Origin: Prolixibacteraceae bacterium
GTDB taxonomy: Bacteria > Bacteroidota > Bacteroidia > Bacteroidales > Prolixibacteraceae
Direction: 5' to 3'
Length of the DNA: 51,362 bases
Assembly: GCA_009773765.1 (NCBI GenBank)
Contig: WTWZ01000043.1
Location: 1-51,362 of the forward strand
The translations under genes were made by a program, and so were the position numbers. Under the pieces are notes generated by a model. The model saw only the letters and a list, made by a program, of their open reading frames with translations, did no database searches and was not told the origin of the DNA. The stretch's first letter is position 1. The number at the start of each line of letters is the position of its first letter. Of this stretch, positions 9,659-17,764 are shown one piece after another.

Positions 9659-10321
9659 TTATCTGATATTTTTAATTTCGAAATTTGTTGCCTGTGCGTA
9701 TTTTTCAAGCAATTCTTTAGCAAAAACTGTTGCCTCCTTTAATTGTTGCGAAACAGCGTAATCAATAATAATCATCAGAAAACGCCGGGTTTCCATCGAA
9801 ACCGAAGTCCGCTCCGAGTCGCTGGTTGGTGTGCCAAACGCGCCAGCTACATCTCTGAAAACCGGCATTCCTACAATGTTCAGTTCGCCCCGGCCAATTC
9901 CAACGTAAGGTTCATTTAATTCACCAATTCCGTAAGTAATGTCGCCCTCAATTTTATCAGCATCATAACCGCCAATTGAAAACCCGGTGGAAATGGAAAC
10001 CAGGTTCAGCAAATCTATTACATTATTTATCTGGTAAATTTCGTGCCGGTTAATTACCCTTCGCAAAAGCGCTTCGGCCGACAAACGATAGCGGGCAGGG
10101 TCTTTACCACAGGTTTTATAGGCTTTCCTTGAAGCAGAAATTGCCGGAATTATACTGATATCCTCAATCTGAAATTTTGAATTCAGTTCAATTATTTTGT
10201 ACTGAATTTCTTTCCAAAGTTCTTCCTGAACAGGCTGCATTACAACATCGCATTCAATGCAGCCAAGTTCGAGTTGCGGAACTTTTTGTGCCAGTTCATC
10301 CGAAACAGTGATCTTTGACAT
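9659..10321 (-). CDS. B3/4 (tRNA-synthetase-like editing) domain protein
   Basis: A 220-residue free-standing B3/4 domain protein, related to the editing domain of the phenylalanyl-tRNA synthetase beta chain. Typical features seen are the KTCGKDPARYRLSAEALLRR region, NVIDLLNLVSISTGFSIGGYD, the YVGIGRGELNI strand and the FGTPTSDSERT/TRRFLMIII end. Stand-alone members may deacylate mischarged tRNA or bind amino acids, but the role is unproven. It is the first gene of a two-gene operon with the PlsC-like acyltransferase. Confidence 0.85.
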   Translation of the reverse strand: MSKITVSDELAQKVPQLELGCIECDVVMQPVQEELWKEIQYKIIELNSKFQIEDISIIPAISASRKAYKTCGKDPARYRLSAEALLRRVINRHEIYQINNVIDLLNLVSISTGFSIGGYDADKIEGDITYGIGELNEPYVGIGRGELNIVGMPVFRDVAGAFGTPTSDSERTSVSMETRRFLMIIIDYAVSQQLKEATVFAKELLEKYAQATNFEIKNIR

Positions 10322-10435
10322 TCTTTGGTAAAATTCGGTTTAATTCTTCCGTTGTGAATTTTTAAAATCGTAATTTTAGTTTTTCAAAACAACTTTCAAA
10401 ACTATAAAAAATAATGCTTGAGTCCGCTCCGAAAA

Positions 10436-10522
10436 GTCCTTTGACCCCCTATCCCCCAAAAGGGGGGACTTCCTAATTCAATGATTTTCAGATGTTCCCC
10501 TTTGGGGTTAGGGGTCAAACAG
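10436..10522. repeat. Pair of oppositely oriented CCCC-AAA-GGGG repeats
   Basis: Two G/C-tract palindromic units face each other. The first is TTGACCCCCTATCCCCC AAAAGGGGGG (about 10440-10467); the second is CCCCTTTGGGGTTAGGGGTC (about 10498-10518) on the other strand. Between them are about 30 AT-rich bases. A related unit occurs at 50838-50862. This is the type of dispersed repeat often found between Bacteroidota genes. Confidence 0.7.
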
Positions 10523-10707
10523 ATGAAAATTATTGAATAGATTAACTTTAGCTTATAAAAAAAACAGAAACCTTGAGGACCAGGCCACAAAAAATCAATA
10601 TGAATTTTTTAAGCCCCTGATTTTTTTGGTTGCAGATTTTACTGAAATCTGGTGGAAAAATGACAAAAAAGTATAATAACTTCGGGGGATTAAGTAGTTG
10701 GACTAAA

Positions 10708-10724
10708 CCGCCTGTAGGGCGGTA
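10708..10724. repeat. Short hairpin upstream of recombinase relic
   Basis: ACCGCC-TGTAG-GGCGGT, a 6-bp perfect stem with a 5-base loop about 45 bases before the recombinase start. It may belong to the end of the IS91-type element or be regulatory. Confidence 0.45.
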
Positions 10725-10768
10725 AAAATTATGATACTTTTATGATATAAATTTTAAAACATTTTATC

Positions 10769-11554
10769 ATGAAAAAAAAGGATCATTATTAGTAGAGAAG
10801 CTCATCCGGGAGATGCAGTTTCAGAACTACAGTCCACGGACTATTGAATGTTACAGTGAGCTTTTATCGAAGTTAGAGTGCGATTTGACAGTTTCTTTGG
10901 ACACAGTTTCAGCACAGCAACTAAAAGATTACCTGCTCAATCGGATTATCAACGAGAAGATATCTGTTTCGTTAATCAATCAAACTATTAGTGCATTCAA
11001 AACCTTGCAGGTTGATGTACTTGGGCGCGAATGGGAGCCTATTAAAATCAGGCGCCCCCGGCGGGAAAAAAGGTTGCCAGTTATTCTGTCGTTAAGCGAG
11101 GTTGAGAAACTTATTTCAGTTACTCAAAACATTAAACACAAGGCTATTTTAGCGCTGACATACTCGGCTGGCTTAAGGCGACTGGAAACACAACAAATCA
11201 AACCTGGAGATATTGATTCGGCCCGCATGCAGGTACGTGTAGTCCAGGGGAAAGGCAAAAAAGACAGGAACAGTATTCTTTCTCCCAAAGCGCTTGATTT
11301 GCTCAGGGACTATTACAAAACCCAAAGGCCTAAGACTTTTCTATTTGAACCACAAGGTAAAAAAGGGTTACCGCTCTCAGAAGAGACATTGAATACAATT
11401 GTTAAAAACAGCGCTAAAAAAGCAGGCATCAGGAAAGAGGTGTCGTTTCATACGCTCCGGCATTGTTTTGCAACCCATCTGTTGGATCTACCTGCACCTG
11501 GCAAATGTTCAGCCAGCGAATATCATTTCTCCGTTGGATTCCATGGACGTATAA
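10769..11554 (+). pseudogene. Tyrosine recombinase/integrase, broken
   Basis: A phage-type integrase with a SAM-like N-terminal domain (NYSPRTIECYSELLSKLE) and a catalytic domain (SAGLRRLE with the first Arg, then FHTLRHCFATHLLD with the HxxR box). Two lesions are visible. (1) The natural ATG at 10769 is out of frame because the following run has 8 A; 9 A would give MKKKGSLLVEK joined to the body, and otherwise the first usable ATG is 10813. (2) After THLLD the sequence jumps out of frame to IYLHLANVQPANIISPLDS ending at 11554, so the stretch carrying the second catalytic His/Trp box is deleted. The catalytic Tyr in IYLHL survives only in the shifted frame. It is followed 12 bases later by an IS91-type transposase stub, the pairing known for some IS91 elements. 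Confidence 0.88.
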
Positions 11555-11566
11555 AAATCGGGTGCC

Positions 11567-11794
11567 ATGGAAAACAAAAGACAACCCATCGAACTGGCGG
11601 ACATTTTCAGGGACTGTGGCGATGATTTCCCGAAAACCCATAACCTGTGTGCGGATCAGGCAAAAGCATTTTATGCTATAGAAAACTGCCGTACTGCAGC
11701 TCTGGGCGGGCACACTAACCGGTGCGACCAATGCGGTTTCACCAAACAATTTGCCGGGCCTGAGGGCATTATCCAATACCTGGGCAACTATAAC
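11567..11794 (+). pseudogene. IS91-family transposase fragment
   Basis: The N-terminal zinc-binding part of an IS91-type Y1/Y2 transposase is recognisable: ELADIFRDCGDDF, then CRTAALGGHTNRCDQCGF. After the first zinc knuckle the sequence skips directly to FAGPEGIIQYLGNY, which normally lies some 150-200 residues further on, and then ends at about 11794 against the DUF4249 remnant. The catalytic HUH and Tyr parts are therefore missing. Together with the recombinase it is the wreck of one IS91-type element. The junction with the DUF4249 remnant is inside the tail of this gene. Confidence 0.85.
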
Positions 11795-12232
11795 TGTACA
11801 TTTAAATCAAAAATCGGCACATTCAGGTTCTCAATAATCGCTGTTGTATCTTTGGTGTACTCAATTGTTGGTTTTTCAGGAACAGTGGTGTTTGCTTTTA
11901 GCGACTCATAACCTGTAGATTCTGCTACAATATGGTATGTCTTCCCGGACACTGGTCTTTGGGTTAGAAAATATTTTCCGTTAGATTTCAGTTTCAGTGT
12001 CCCTATTATATTATCTTCTTCGTAAAGTGTAATGACGGCGTTGTTTACTGCCTCAAATTTGCCTGAATAATCTAAAGCATGCGATAAAAGTTAAACTGGC
12101 TGTAATTATGGAATCAGGATTGAGAATGCAATTGAAGCACAATTTGGGCATGTTATTAAATTCAAGGGTTACATCCTGCTCACAGGAAATAAATGTCAGT
12201 AAAACGATGATTTGAAAAAGGATTTTCTTCAT
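11795..12232 (-). pseudogene. DUF4249 lipoprotein, truncated and frameshifted
   Basis: Read on the minus strand from the ATG at 12232, the gene gives a lipoprotein leader ending ISCEQ followed by VTLEFNNMPKLCFNCILNPD, the usual start of a DUF4249 protein. At about 12085 the frame shifts; in the new frame it continues as LSHALDYSGKFEAVNNA, ITLYEEDNIIGTL, a GKTYHIVAE segment and ENLNVPIFDLNVQ. It is then cut by the IS91 debris at about 11795. DUF4249 proteins are normally around 260-390 residues and pair with a TonB-dependent receptor. No receptor gene remains, so the pair has been destroyed. Confidence 0.82.
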
Positions 12233-12246
12233 AATAAACATTAAAA

Positions 12247-12275
12247 AGCAGGAGTTAAAAAACTCCTGCTATATT
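12247..12275 (-). terminator. Hairpin terminator upstream of DUF4249 remnant
   Basis: A perfect 10-bp stem, AGCAGGAGTT (12247-12256) and AACTCCTGCT (12261-12270). On the minus strand it has a TTTT loop and is followed by TTTTTAAT. It would end a minus-strand gene now reduced to a short C-terminal scrap (12278-12325). Confidence 0.7.
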
Positions 12276-12277
12276 TT

Positions 12278-12325
12278 CTACCATCCCCACCCAGATGAAG
12301 GATAAGTATAGCCTCCTGTTGATAT
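12278..12325 (-). pseudogene. Possible C-terminal scrap of a lost minus-strand gene
   Basis: Immediately upstream of the terminator, one minus-strand frame reads LISTGGYTYPSSGWGW followed by a TAG stop, a glycine and aromatic-rich tail. Its 5' part is replaced by the ISKra4 remnant. It may be the end of the gene once preceding DUF4249. The evidence is only position, the stop and the terminator, so this is tentative. Confidence 0.3.
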
Positions 12326-12853
12326 CAGGCTATTTGAAAGACAATCCTGCATTTGGTGGCTATCAAAGGATCATCGATTTTTACCATGCTTCGGAACATC
12401 TGTCGCATATGGCAGAAGCTATTCATGGCAAATCTTCAGCAGAGGCAAGCGAGTGGTATAAAAGGTACAGGGATATCTTAAAGACCCACAAGCAGGGAGT
12501 GTCAAGACTTATACGTTCGGCAGAGTATTATTTGGCGAACCAATCCTATAGCAAAACCAGAGAAAAAGAAATCCGGAAACATTTGGGTTATTTTAAAAAG
12601 CACAAAAAATTTATGCAATACGCCCAATATGCTGAAAAAGGATGGCCAATTGGCAGTGGTGTTATAGAGGCTGCATGTAAATCGGTAGTAAAACAACGAA
12701 TGTGCCGCAGTGGCCAAAGATGGTCAATCGCAGGTGGACAAGCCATACTTAATTTGCGCTCAGTTGTAAAATCAAACAGATGGGAAAACTTCTGGAATGA
12801 ATTTACAAAACGTTATTATACTAATTTAGCTGCGTAATAGGAGAACTGCACCC
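12326..12853 (+). mobile_element. ISKra4-family insertion sequence remnant (transposase C-terminal part)
   Basis: The 3' part of an ISKra4-type transposase is intact: IIDFYHASEHLSHMAEA, then the YAEKGWPIGSGVIEAACK motif with the catalytic Glu, the KQRMCRSGQRWS box and the AILNLRSVVKSNRW end, with its stop at 12837. Everything upstream of about residue 15 of the open frame is missing, so well over half the transposase is lost. The sequence just after the stop, GGAGAACTGCACCC at 12840-12853, is a plausible terminal inverted repeat; the left end is absent. The element is dead, and it abuts the DUF4249 wreck. Confidence 0.85.
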
Positions 12854-13281
12854 TAATAAAATAAAAATGAATTATACAAAAAGAATTGATGTTGGATTTT
12901 GTAACCCAGCATGGGCTTGATTTTTCGAACCCGCACAAGGGTGAATAACAATTTGTATTGTCGGGCGGAAACAGCGTTATTTAGATTATATTTAAGGTTT
13001 TGCTGGTATTCTGAACATATCACAAATTGGCGCAACAACAGGGTTCACGTTAAAACCAATACCTTGCCCATTATTATAATTCTATATTTACCCTGCTCAA
13101 TCAATTATACACATTTATAGTTAATGATTATAAAAAACTATCAAGTTGTATCCTTCCGTTAAATGCTTTTTTTAGTTTTGTGTCAGGTAGGTTTTTTCTG
13201 AAATTCGATGTTTAAAAATTTAAGGGTACAATACCCAAAAGAATAGTCATTAAAAATACTGGCCATTACGATAATCTGGAA
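12854..13281. other. Intergenic region, no gene recognised
   Basis: About 430 bases of mixed composition between the ISKra4 end and the porin gene. Short open frames exist on both strands but none shows a family motif. The sequence may be decayed coding DNA or the native flank of the insertion. The porin promoter must lie in its right part, but no clear TAnnTTTG box was picked. Confidence 0.4.
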
Positions 13282-15231
13282 ATGATATTAAAAATAAAAT
13301 TCATATTAACCGTTATTTTTACTATATTTTTTGTCCCTTCTTTTGTCTTTTCACAGGTGTTTGAGGAGTTCGAGGTTGATAAAGCAGGAGAAGAAAAACA
13401 AGAAGTAAAAGACAGTAAAATCTATCCGTATATTGGAACATGGAAACTTTCAGGATACGGGGCTTTTCAGGATTCTACCTCGTTGGATACACTTCCTGAT
13501 TATTTTCAGGTTTACCATCCTGTTTTTATAAATTCACTAACATCAACATTTGTAGGTAATTATGGTACGCCTGCATTAAATAATGATTTTTTTAACCGCA
13601 ATTCCAATATTGATTTCTTTTTTCTGCAATCGAGGGAAAATTATGTATTAACCCCGGTTGACATTCAATTTTACAATACCCGCACGCCATACACCCGGCT
13701 TGATTTTGGACAAAGTGGCCACCGTACAATAAAAAATGAAACCCGTTTTAATGTTTTTCATTCCCAAAATGTAAACCCGTTTTTAAACTTTACATTAAGG
13801 TTAAACACGGCCAAATCGGCAGGCCAGTATAATGCACAGGAAGCAAAAAACAATTTCATTACGCTTTATTCAAGTTACAACACCGATAATTGGAGTTTAT
13901 ATTCAGGATTTATTACAAATACATTAAAAAATAACGAAAACGGAGGTTTGACAGATGACGCACTGCTGTTTAACGGGGCCGATTCTGAATTATTAAATAC
14001 AAACCTAAATGCCAGTAAATCAGGTTTTAAAGGAACATACTACTTCGCCAGTGGCGAATACAGGATAGGGAAATTTACATCAGCAGGGGAAGATTCATCG
14101 GTTTTCAGGCCAGTTTTGGGCATTATGCTAAGATCGCAGTACGAAAGGCATATACAGGAGTTTGTTAATGAAGAAGAGGATGGGAACACTTTTTTTCAAA
14201 ACACATATTATGGCAGTAATTATATCAAAGATTCAATCCGGTTTAATAAACTTAATAATGTTTTACAGTTAAAGCAGTATGAAAATCCGGAACGTAAAAC
14301 CAGTTTTGGCACAAGGGCGTTTCTTGGTATAGATTTTATTAACACGCTATCGCCAGGGCCTGATACTGTGGTTTTTAAAAGTGTTTCAAACAGTTATTCA
14401 AATTTATATGCAGGAGGAGGTATTTTCAGGGAAAAAGGAAGATTCTGGACATGGAATTTCGACGGGAGGATTTATTTCATCGGGAAAAAAGCTGGTCAAA
14501 CCGAACTTGCCGGGATTATTTCAAAACCATTTACTGTATTAAGGGACACATTGGCTTCGTTGGTATTAACGGGCGCCATTAACAATACGGTTGCTGATTA
14601 TTTTCAACAGGAATTCTATTCGAACCATTACAGGTGGGATAATGATTTTAGCATGGAGCAAAGAATGGTTGTAAATGGCACGGTTATTTCACCAAAATTT
14701 AAATTTAAGGTTTCAGGAAACTACGCTATTATCAACAATTATATCTATAATAATTACCAGGGGATTCCGTCGCAAACGGGCAAGGAATTATTTGTACTTT
14801 CAGCATTTGCCGACAAAGATTTTAACCACCGCAACCTGCATTTCAGGGTACGCGCCCTGTGGCAAAAGGCTTCCGATGAAGAATATGTTCATTTGCCGGA
14901 TTTGTCGGCTTTTGTTTCTGCATATTATAAATTTGTGGTTTCAAAAGTACTTTTTACGCAAATTGGGTTTGATACACGATATAATACAAAGTACTATGCC
15001 GATGCCTATTCGCCGGCAACAGGCCTGTTTTATCTTCAGCGTGAAAAAAAATACGGAAACTATCCGTATATTGACGTTTATGCAAATCTGAAGTTAAAAC
15101 GGACCAGGGTATTTTTTAAAATGATTAATATAGGAACAAATTTTCTGGATACAGAGTACATAACAACTCCTCACTATCCAATGCCCAGATCGTCATTTCG
15201 ATTTGGAATTTCGTGGTTGTTTTATGATTAA
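13282..15231 (+). CDS. Putative porin (Porin_10 family)
   Basis: Outer-membrane protein of 649 residues with a signal peptide (MILKIKFILTVIF..., cleaved around FSQ at 25). The mature protein is a long series of amphipathic strands rich in Tyr, Phe and Asn. It carries the Porin_10 features PVDIQFYNTRTPYTRLDF, HRTIKNETRFNVFHSQNVN and LYSSYNTDNW, and a C-terminal strand ending in an aromatic and Asp (WLFYD). It probably forms a large beta-barrel for solute diffusion. Its TAA stop overlaps the ATG of the lytic transglycosylase (TAATG), so the two are translationally coupled, an arrangement suggesting joint envelope function. Confidence 0.88.
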   Translation: MILKIKFILTVIFTIFFVPSFVFSQVFEEFEVDKAGEEKQEVKDSKIYPYIGTWKLSGYGAFQDSTSLDTLPDYFQVYHPVFINSLTSTFVGNYGTPALNNDFFNRNSNIDFFFLQSRENYVLTPVDIQFYNTRTPYTRLDFGQSGHRTIKNETRFNVFHSQNVNPFLNFTLRLNTAKSAGQYNAQEAKNNFITLYSSYNTDNWSLYSGFITNTLKNNENGGLTDDALLFNGADSELLNTNLNASKSGFKGTYYFASGEYRIGKFTSAGEDSSVFRPVLGIMLRSQYERHIQEFVNEEEDGNTFFQNTYYGSNYIKDSIRFNKLNNVLQLKQYENPERKTSFGTRAFLGIDFINTLSPGPDTVVFKSVSNSYSNLYAGGGIFREKGRFWTWNFDGRIYFIGKKAGQTELAGIISKPFTVLRDTLASLVLTGAINNTVADYFQQEFYSNHYRWDNDFSMEQRMVVNGTVISPKFKFKVSGNYAIINNYIYNNYQGIPSQTGKELFVLSAFADKDFNHRNLHFRVRALWQKASDEEYVHLPDLSAFVSAYYKFVVSKVLFTQIGFDTRYNTKYYADAYSPATGLFYLQREKKYGNYPYIDVYANLKLKRTRVFFKMINIGTNFLDTEYITTPHYPMPRSSFRFGISWLFYD

Positions 15232-16670
15232 TGAAGTTTAAAATCACATACAAAAAAGGGGTTGCAACCTTTCTGGTTTTATTTTTTTCTATAGTTGGCA
15301 TCTTTTTATGGAACGAACTTAAAATCCTGGGGGAAAAGAAATTAATTGATTCGGCCGTGGAGTTGAATGATTTTGAGAGGATAAAAAAAACTGGAATTTT
15401 GCGGGCTGCAGTCGATTACAATTCTTCGAATTATTTTTTGTACAGAGGTACACCAATGGGTTTTGAATACGAACTTCTGCAAACCCTAAGCAACGACCTG
15501 GATGTAAACCTCGAAATTGTGGTTAGCAATAAGCTAAATGAAACTTTCGAAGGATTAAAAAGTAAACGTTTCGATTTGATTGCTCAAAATCTGGTCATTA
15601 CAATGCCCCGAAGTGGCGAAATTGATTTTACCATACCTTTTAAACAAACAAAACAGGTTTTGGTGCAACGTGCTAAAACCAGCAAATTTATTGATACTGT
15701 TTACGTTAATTCGGTTCTCGGATTGACAGGCAAAAAAATTTATGTTGAAAAGGGTTCTGCATATCATCAGCGGCTGTTAAATTTAGCGGAAGAAACAGGC
15801 GAACCGGCTAAGATTATATGCGATTCGGTTTTTGGGGTTGAAGAATTAATTTCGAAAGTTGCCAAAGGTGAAATAGACTATACCATTTGCAACGAGGACA
15901 TTGGGAAGTTGAATCAGTTTTATTATCCAAATCTTGATATTTCGTTACAAATTAGTTTTCAGCAAAATACGGCATGGGCTGTAAGAAAGGGTTCTAAAGA
16001 ATGGAAAAATTATCTGGATAAATGGGTTGCCGAAATGAAAGAAACCCGAAAATACAAGCACCTTTATTACAAGTATTTTGAAAGTCAGCGTGTTGCCGAA
16101 CGTATAAACAGTGAATTTCACAGCATATCGGGTGGCAGAATTTCGAAATACGACGGAATGATAAAAAATATAGCCCGCGGGCATAATTGGGATTGGCGGC
16201 TGATTTCGGCGATAATTTACCACGAGTCGAGATTTAATGAAAATGCAGGCGCCTGGACCGGGGCATACGGATTAATGCAACTAATGCCTGCCACTGCCGA
16301 AACATTTGGGGTTCAAGATATTGAGGATCCAAAGCAGAACGTAACGGGTGGAATTCTTCTGCTAAATTCGCTGAACAATCAGTTTTTAAAGGTCATTCCC
16401 GATTCAACCGAAAGGGTAAAATTTGTATTGGCGGCATACAATATTGGGCTTGGGCACGTGAATGACGCACAGCGGCTTGCTAAAAAATATGGAATGAACC
16501 CTCTGGTTTGGGAAAACAATGTGGAGATATACCTTCAGAATAAAGCGGAAGAGAAATATTTTAAGGACGAAGTTGTTCGATGGGGCTATTGCCGGGGAGA
16601 AGAGGCTGTAAAATTTGTAAGGAACGTTACCAATAATTATCGGCAATATGCAAATATTATTGGTTTGTAG
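15231..16670 (+). CDS. MltF-like lytic transglycosylase with substrate-binding domain
   Basis: A 479-residue, membrane-anchored (N-terminal segment ~13-28) or exported protein. Residues ~55-290 form an SBP_bac_3-type ligand domain (LRAAVDYNSSNYF, GFEYELLQ, FDLIAQNLVITMPR, DFTIPF). Residues ~300-450 form a soluble lytic transglycosylase domain with the catalytic Glu in YHESRFN, then GAYGLMQLMPATA and AAYNIGLGH. This is the architecture of MltF, which cleaves peptidoglycan glycan strands to anhydromuropeptides. It starts inside the porin stop codon, so it follows the porin in one operon. Its 3' end overlaps the end of a decayed Nudix gene on the other strand by 14 bases. Confidence 0.9.
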   Translation: MKFKITYKKGVATFLVLFFSIVGIFLWNELKILGEKKLIDSAVELNDFERIKKTGILRAAVDYNSSNYFLYRGTPMGFEYELLQTLSNDLDVNLEIVVSNKLNETFEGLKSKRFDLIAQNLVITMPRSGEIDFTIPFKQTKQVLVQRAKTSKFIDTVYVNSVLGLTGKKIYVEKGSAYHQRLLNLAEETGEPAKIICDSVFGVEELISKVAKGEIDYTICNEDIGKLNQFYYPNLDISLQISFQQNTAWAVRKGSKEWKNYLDKWVAEMKETRKYKHLYYKYFESQRVAERINSEFHSISGGRISKYDGMIKNIARGHNWDWRLISAIIYHESRFNENAGAWTGAYGLMQLMPATAETFGVQDIEDPKQNVTGGILLLNSLNNQFLKVIPDSTERVKFVLAAYNIGLGHVNDAQRLAKKYGMNPLVWENNVEIYLQNKAEEKYFKDEVVRWGYCRGEEAVKFVRNVTNNYRQYANIIGL

Positions 16671-16865
16671 CTGTAAATAGCTGGGGCGTATCGTAAATTT
16701 CAGATAAATAATTGCCGTTGCACCCCAAATAATTGCGCCCTCAAACCCGATAAACGGAATATTTATCAAACCTGTAAACGTTCCCACCCAATTTTCATTT
16801 TTAAAATATTGTCCCTTTTTCAAAGTAAGGTATTTTTCCAACTTTTCATTTTTTACAAAGCTCAA
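16657..16865 (-). pseudogene. Nudix hydrolase (CoA pyrophosphatase-like) C-terminal remnant
   Basis: The minus strand shows the end of a NudL-type protein: NIPFIGFEGAIIWGATAII, where the IWGATA motif is characteristic of these enzymes just before the C-terminus. One base is then missing (ATTATTTATC where ATTATTTTATC would keep frame), and the tail LSEIYDTPQLFTATNQ with its stop at 16657 lies in the shifted frame. The Nudix box and the N-terminal two thirds are absent; the remnant abuts the rhomboid stop codon at 16862. No proper start exists (only a TTG at 16865). Confidence 0.65.
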
Positions 16866-17650
16866 AACTCCCCGGTATGGCTTATATTGCCCAGTCTTCG
16901 TTTTTCTGTTGGCATTTTTCTGTTTGAAATTATTTCTTCGGTGTTTTTAACTTGAACAGAATCTGTTACTTCTTCCTCATTTTCACTTTCGCCCTTGTTT
17001 CCGCCTTCTTCTTCCTCCTCTTCTTCCCAGTCGAATTTATCCCTGCGGATAATATATTTCCGGAAATGCCATGCAAGAAAAACTCCCGAAACCGCCCCCC
17101 ACAAATGGCCTTCCCACGAAACATCGGGTTTAATTGGCAACAGGCCCCAAACCATCCCGCCATAAAGAAAAACAACCGTTACCGATAATGTAAGCAACCG
17201 CGTGTCGTTTCTGATTATTCCGCTTACAAAATGAAATGCTGCCATTGCATAAATCACCCCGCTTGCGCCAATGTGCCACGCCTCGCGCCCTGAAAGCCAT
17301 ACAAAAACCCCCGACAGGAAAAACAGTTGAATAAAAATACGGTACGAAATGCGCCGGTAGAAATAAATAAGCGCGAACATCAGGATAAAAAAGGGAATAG
17401 AGTTTGAAATGAGATGGTTAAAACCTGAATGAATAAACGGTGAAAACAGAATTCCGGGCAACCCTTTCAGATGCAGGGGATAAACTCCGAACCTGATAAA
17501 ACTCAAACCTGTAGTTTGTTCAATAATTTCGACAATCCAAAACACAAAAACAAACGCCGCCGGAAAAATCAGGCTGTGGAAAAAAATTCGCTTTTCCATC
17601 TCCGGGTTCAGCTTTTTCGGATTACTTGGATAGTATTTAAACAGTACCAT
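16862..17650 (-). CDS. Rhomboid family intramembrane serine protease
   Basis: Polytopic membrane protein of 262 residues. The catalytic Ser is in HIGASGVIYAMAAF (GxSG) and the partner His is in GHLWGAVSGVF; an HSGFNHLISNS motif stands near the first membrane helices. Rhomboids cleave helices within the membrane. It has a long cytoplasmic or periplasmic C-terminal tail (~200-262) that is strikingly acidic (seven consecutive Glu, then more Glu/Asp), which is unusual for the family. The core length of ~195 residues is normal. Its stop touches the Nudix remnant. Substrates unknown. Confidence 0.9.
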   Translation of the reverse strand: MVLFKYYPSNPKKLNPEMEKRIFFHSLIFPAAFVFVFWIVEIIEQTTGLSFIRFGVYPLHLKGLPGILFSPFIHSGFNHLISNSIPFFILMFALIYFYRRISYRIFIQLFFLSGVFVWLSGREAWHIGASGVIYAMAAFHFVSGIIRNDTRLLTLSVTVVFLYGGMVWGLLPIKPDVSWEGHLWGAVSGVFLAWHFRKYIIRRDKFDWEEEEEEEGGNKGESENEEEVTDSVQVKNTEEIISNRKMPTEKRRLGNISHTGEF

Positions 17651-17690
17651 AATTTATAGTTAGTTTCTGGTAGCTCGCTTCTGGTTTTTT

Positions 17691-17761
17691 GTCATTTCAA
17701 CGAGGAACGGGGAGAAATTTGTCGATGGAAAAGATTTCTCCTCCAAAGTCGTCGAAATGAC
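17691..17761. repeat. Imperfect palindromic repeat (GTCATTTC...GAAATGAC)
   Basis: GTCATTTCAACGA at 17691-17703 pairs with TCGTCGAAATGAC at 17749-17761 with one mismatch. Inside, GGAGAAATTTGTCGATGGAA and AAGATTTCTCCTCC form a second inverted set. The whole 71 bases can fold into one long hairpin. It sits between the starts/ends of two minus-strand genes, as expected for dispersed REP/MITE-like repeats of Bacteroidota. Confidence 0.8.
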
Positions 17762-17764
17762 ATT

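Noticed and set aside
9659-9723. Longer start of the PlsC-like acyltransferase at 9723
   Set aside because: It would overlap the B3/4 gene by 65 bases; the ATG at 9657 sits right after the upstream stop and gives a normal N-terminus.
10402-10590. Minus-strand 62-codon frame over the G/C-tract repeats
   Set aside because: It is made of repeat sequence and has no protein features.
12853-13038. Minus-strand 61-codon frame after the ISKra4 end
   Set aside because: No family motif or leader; probably chance or decayed DNA.
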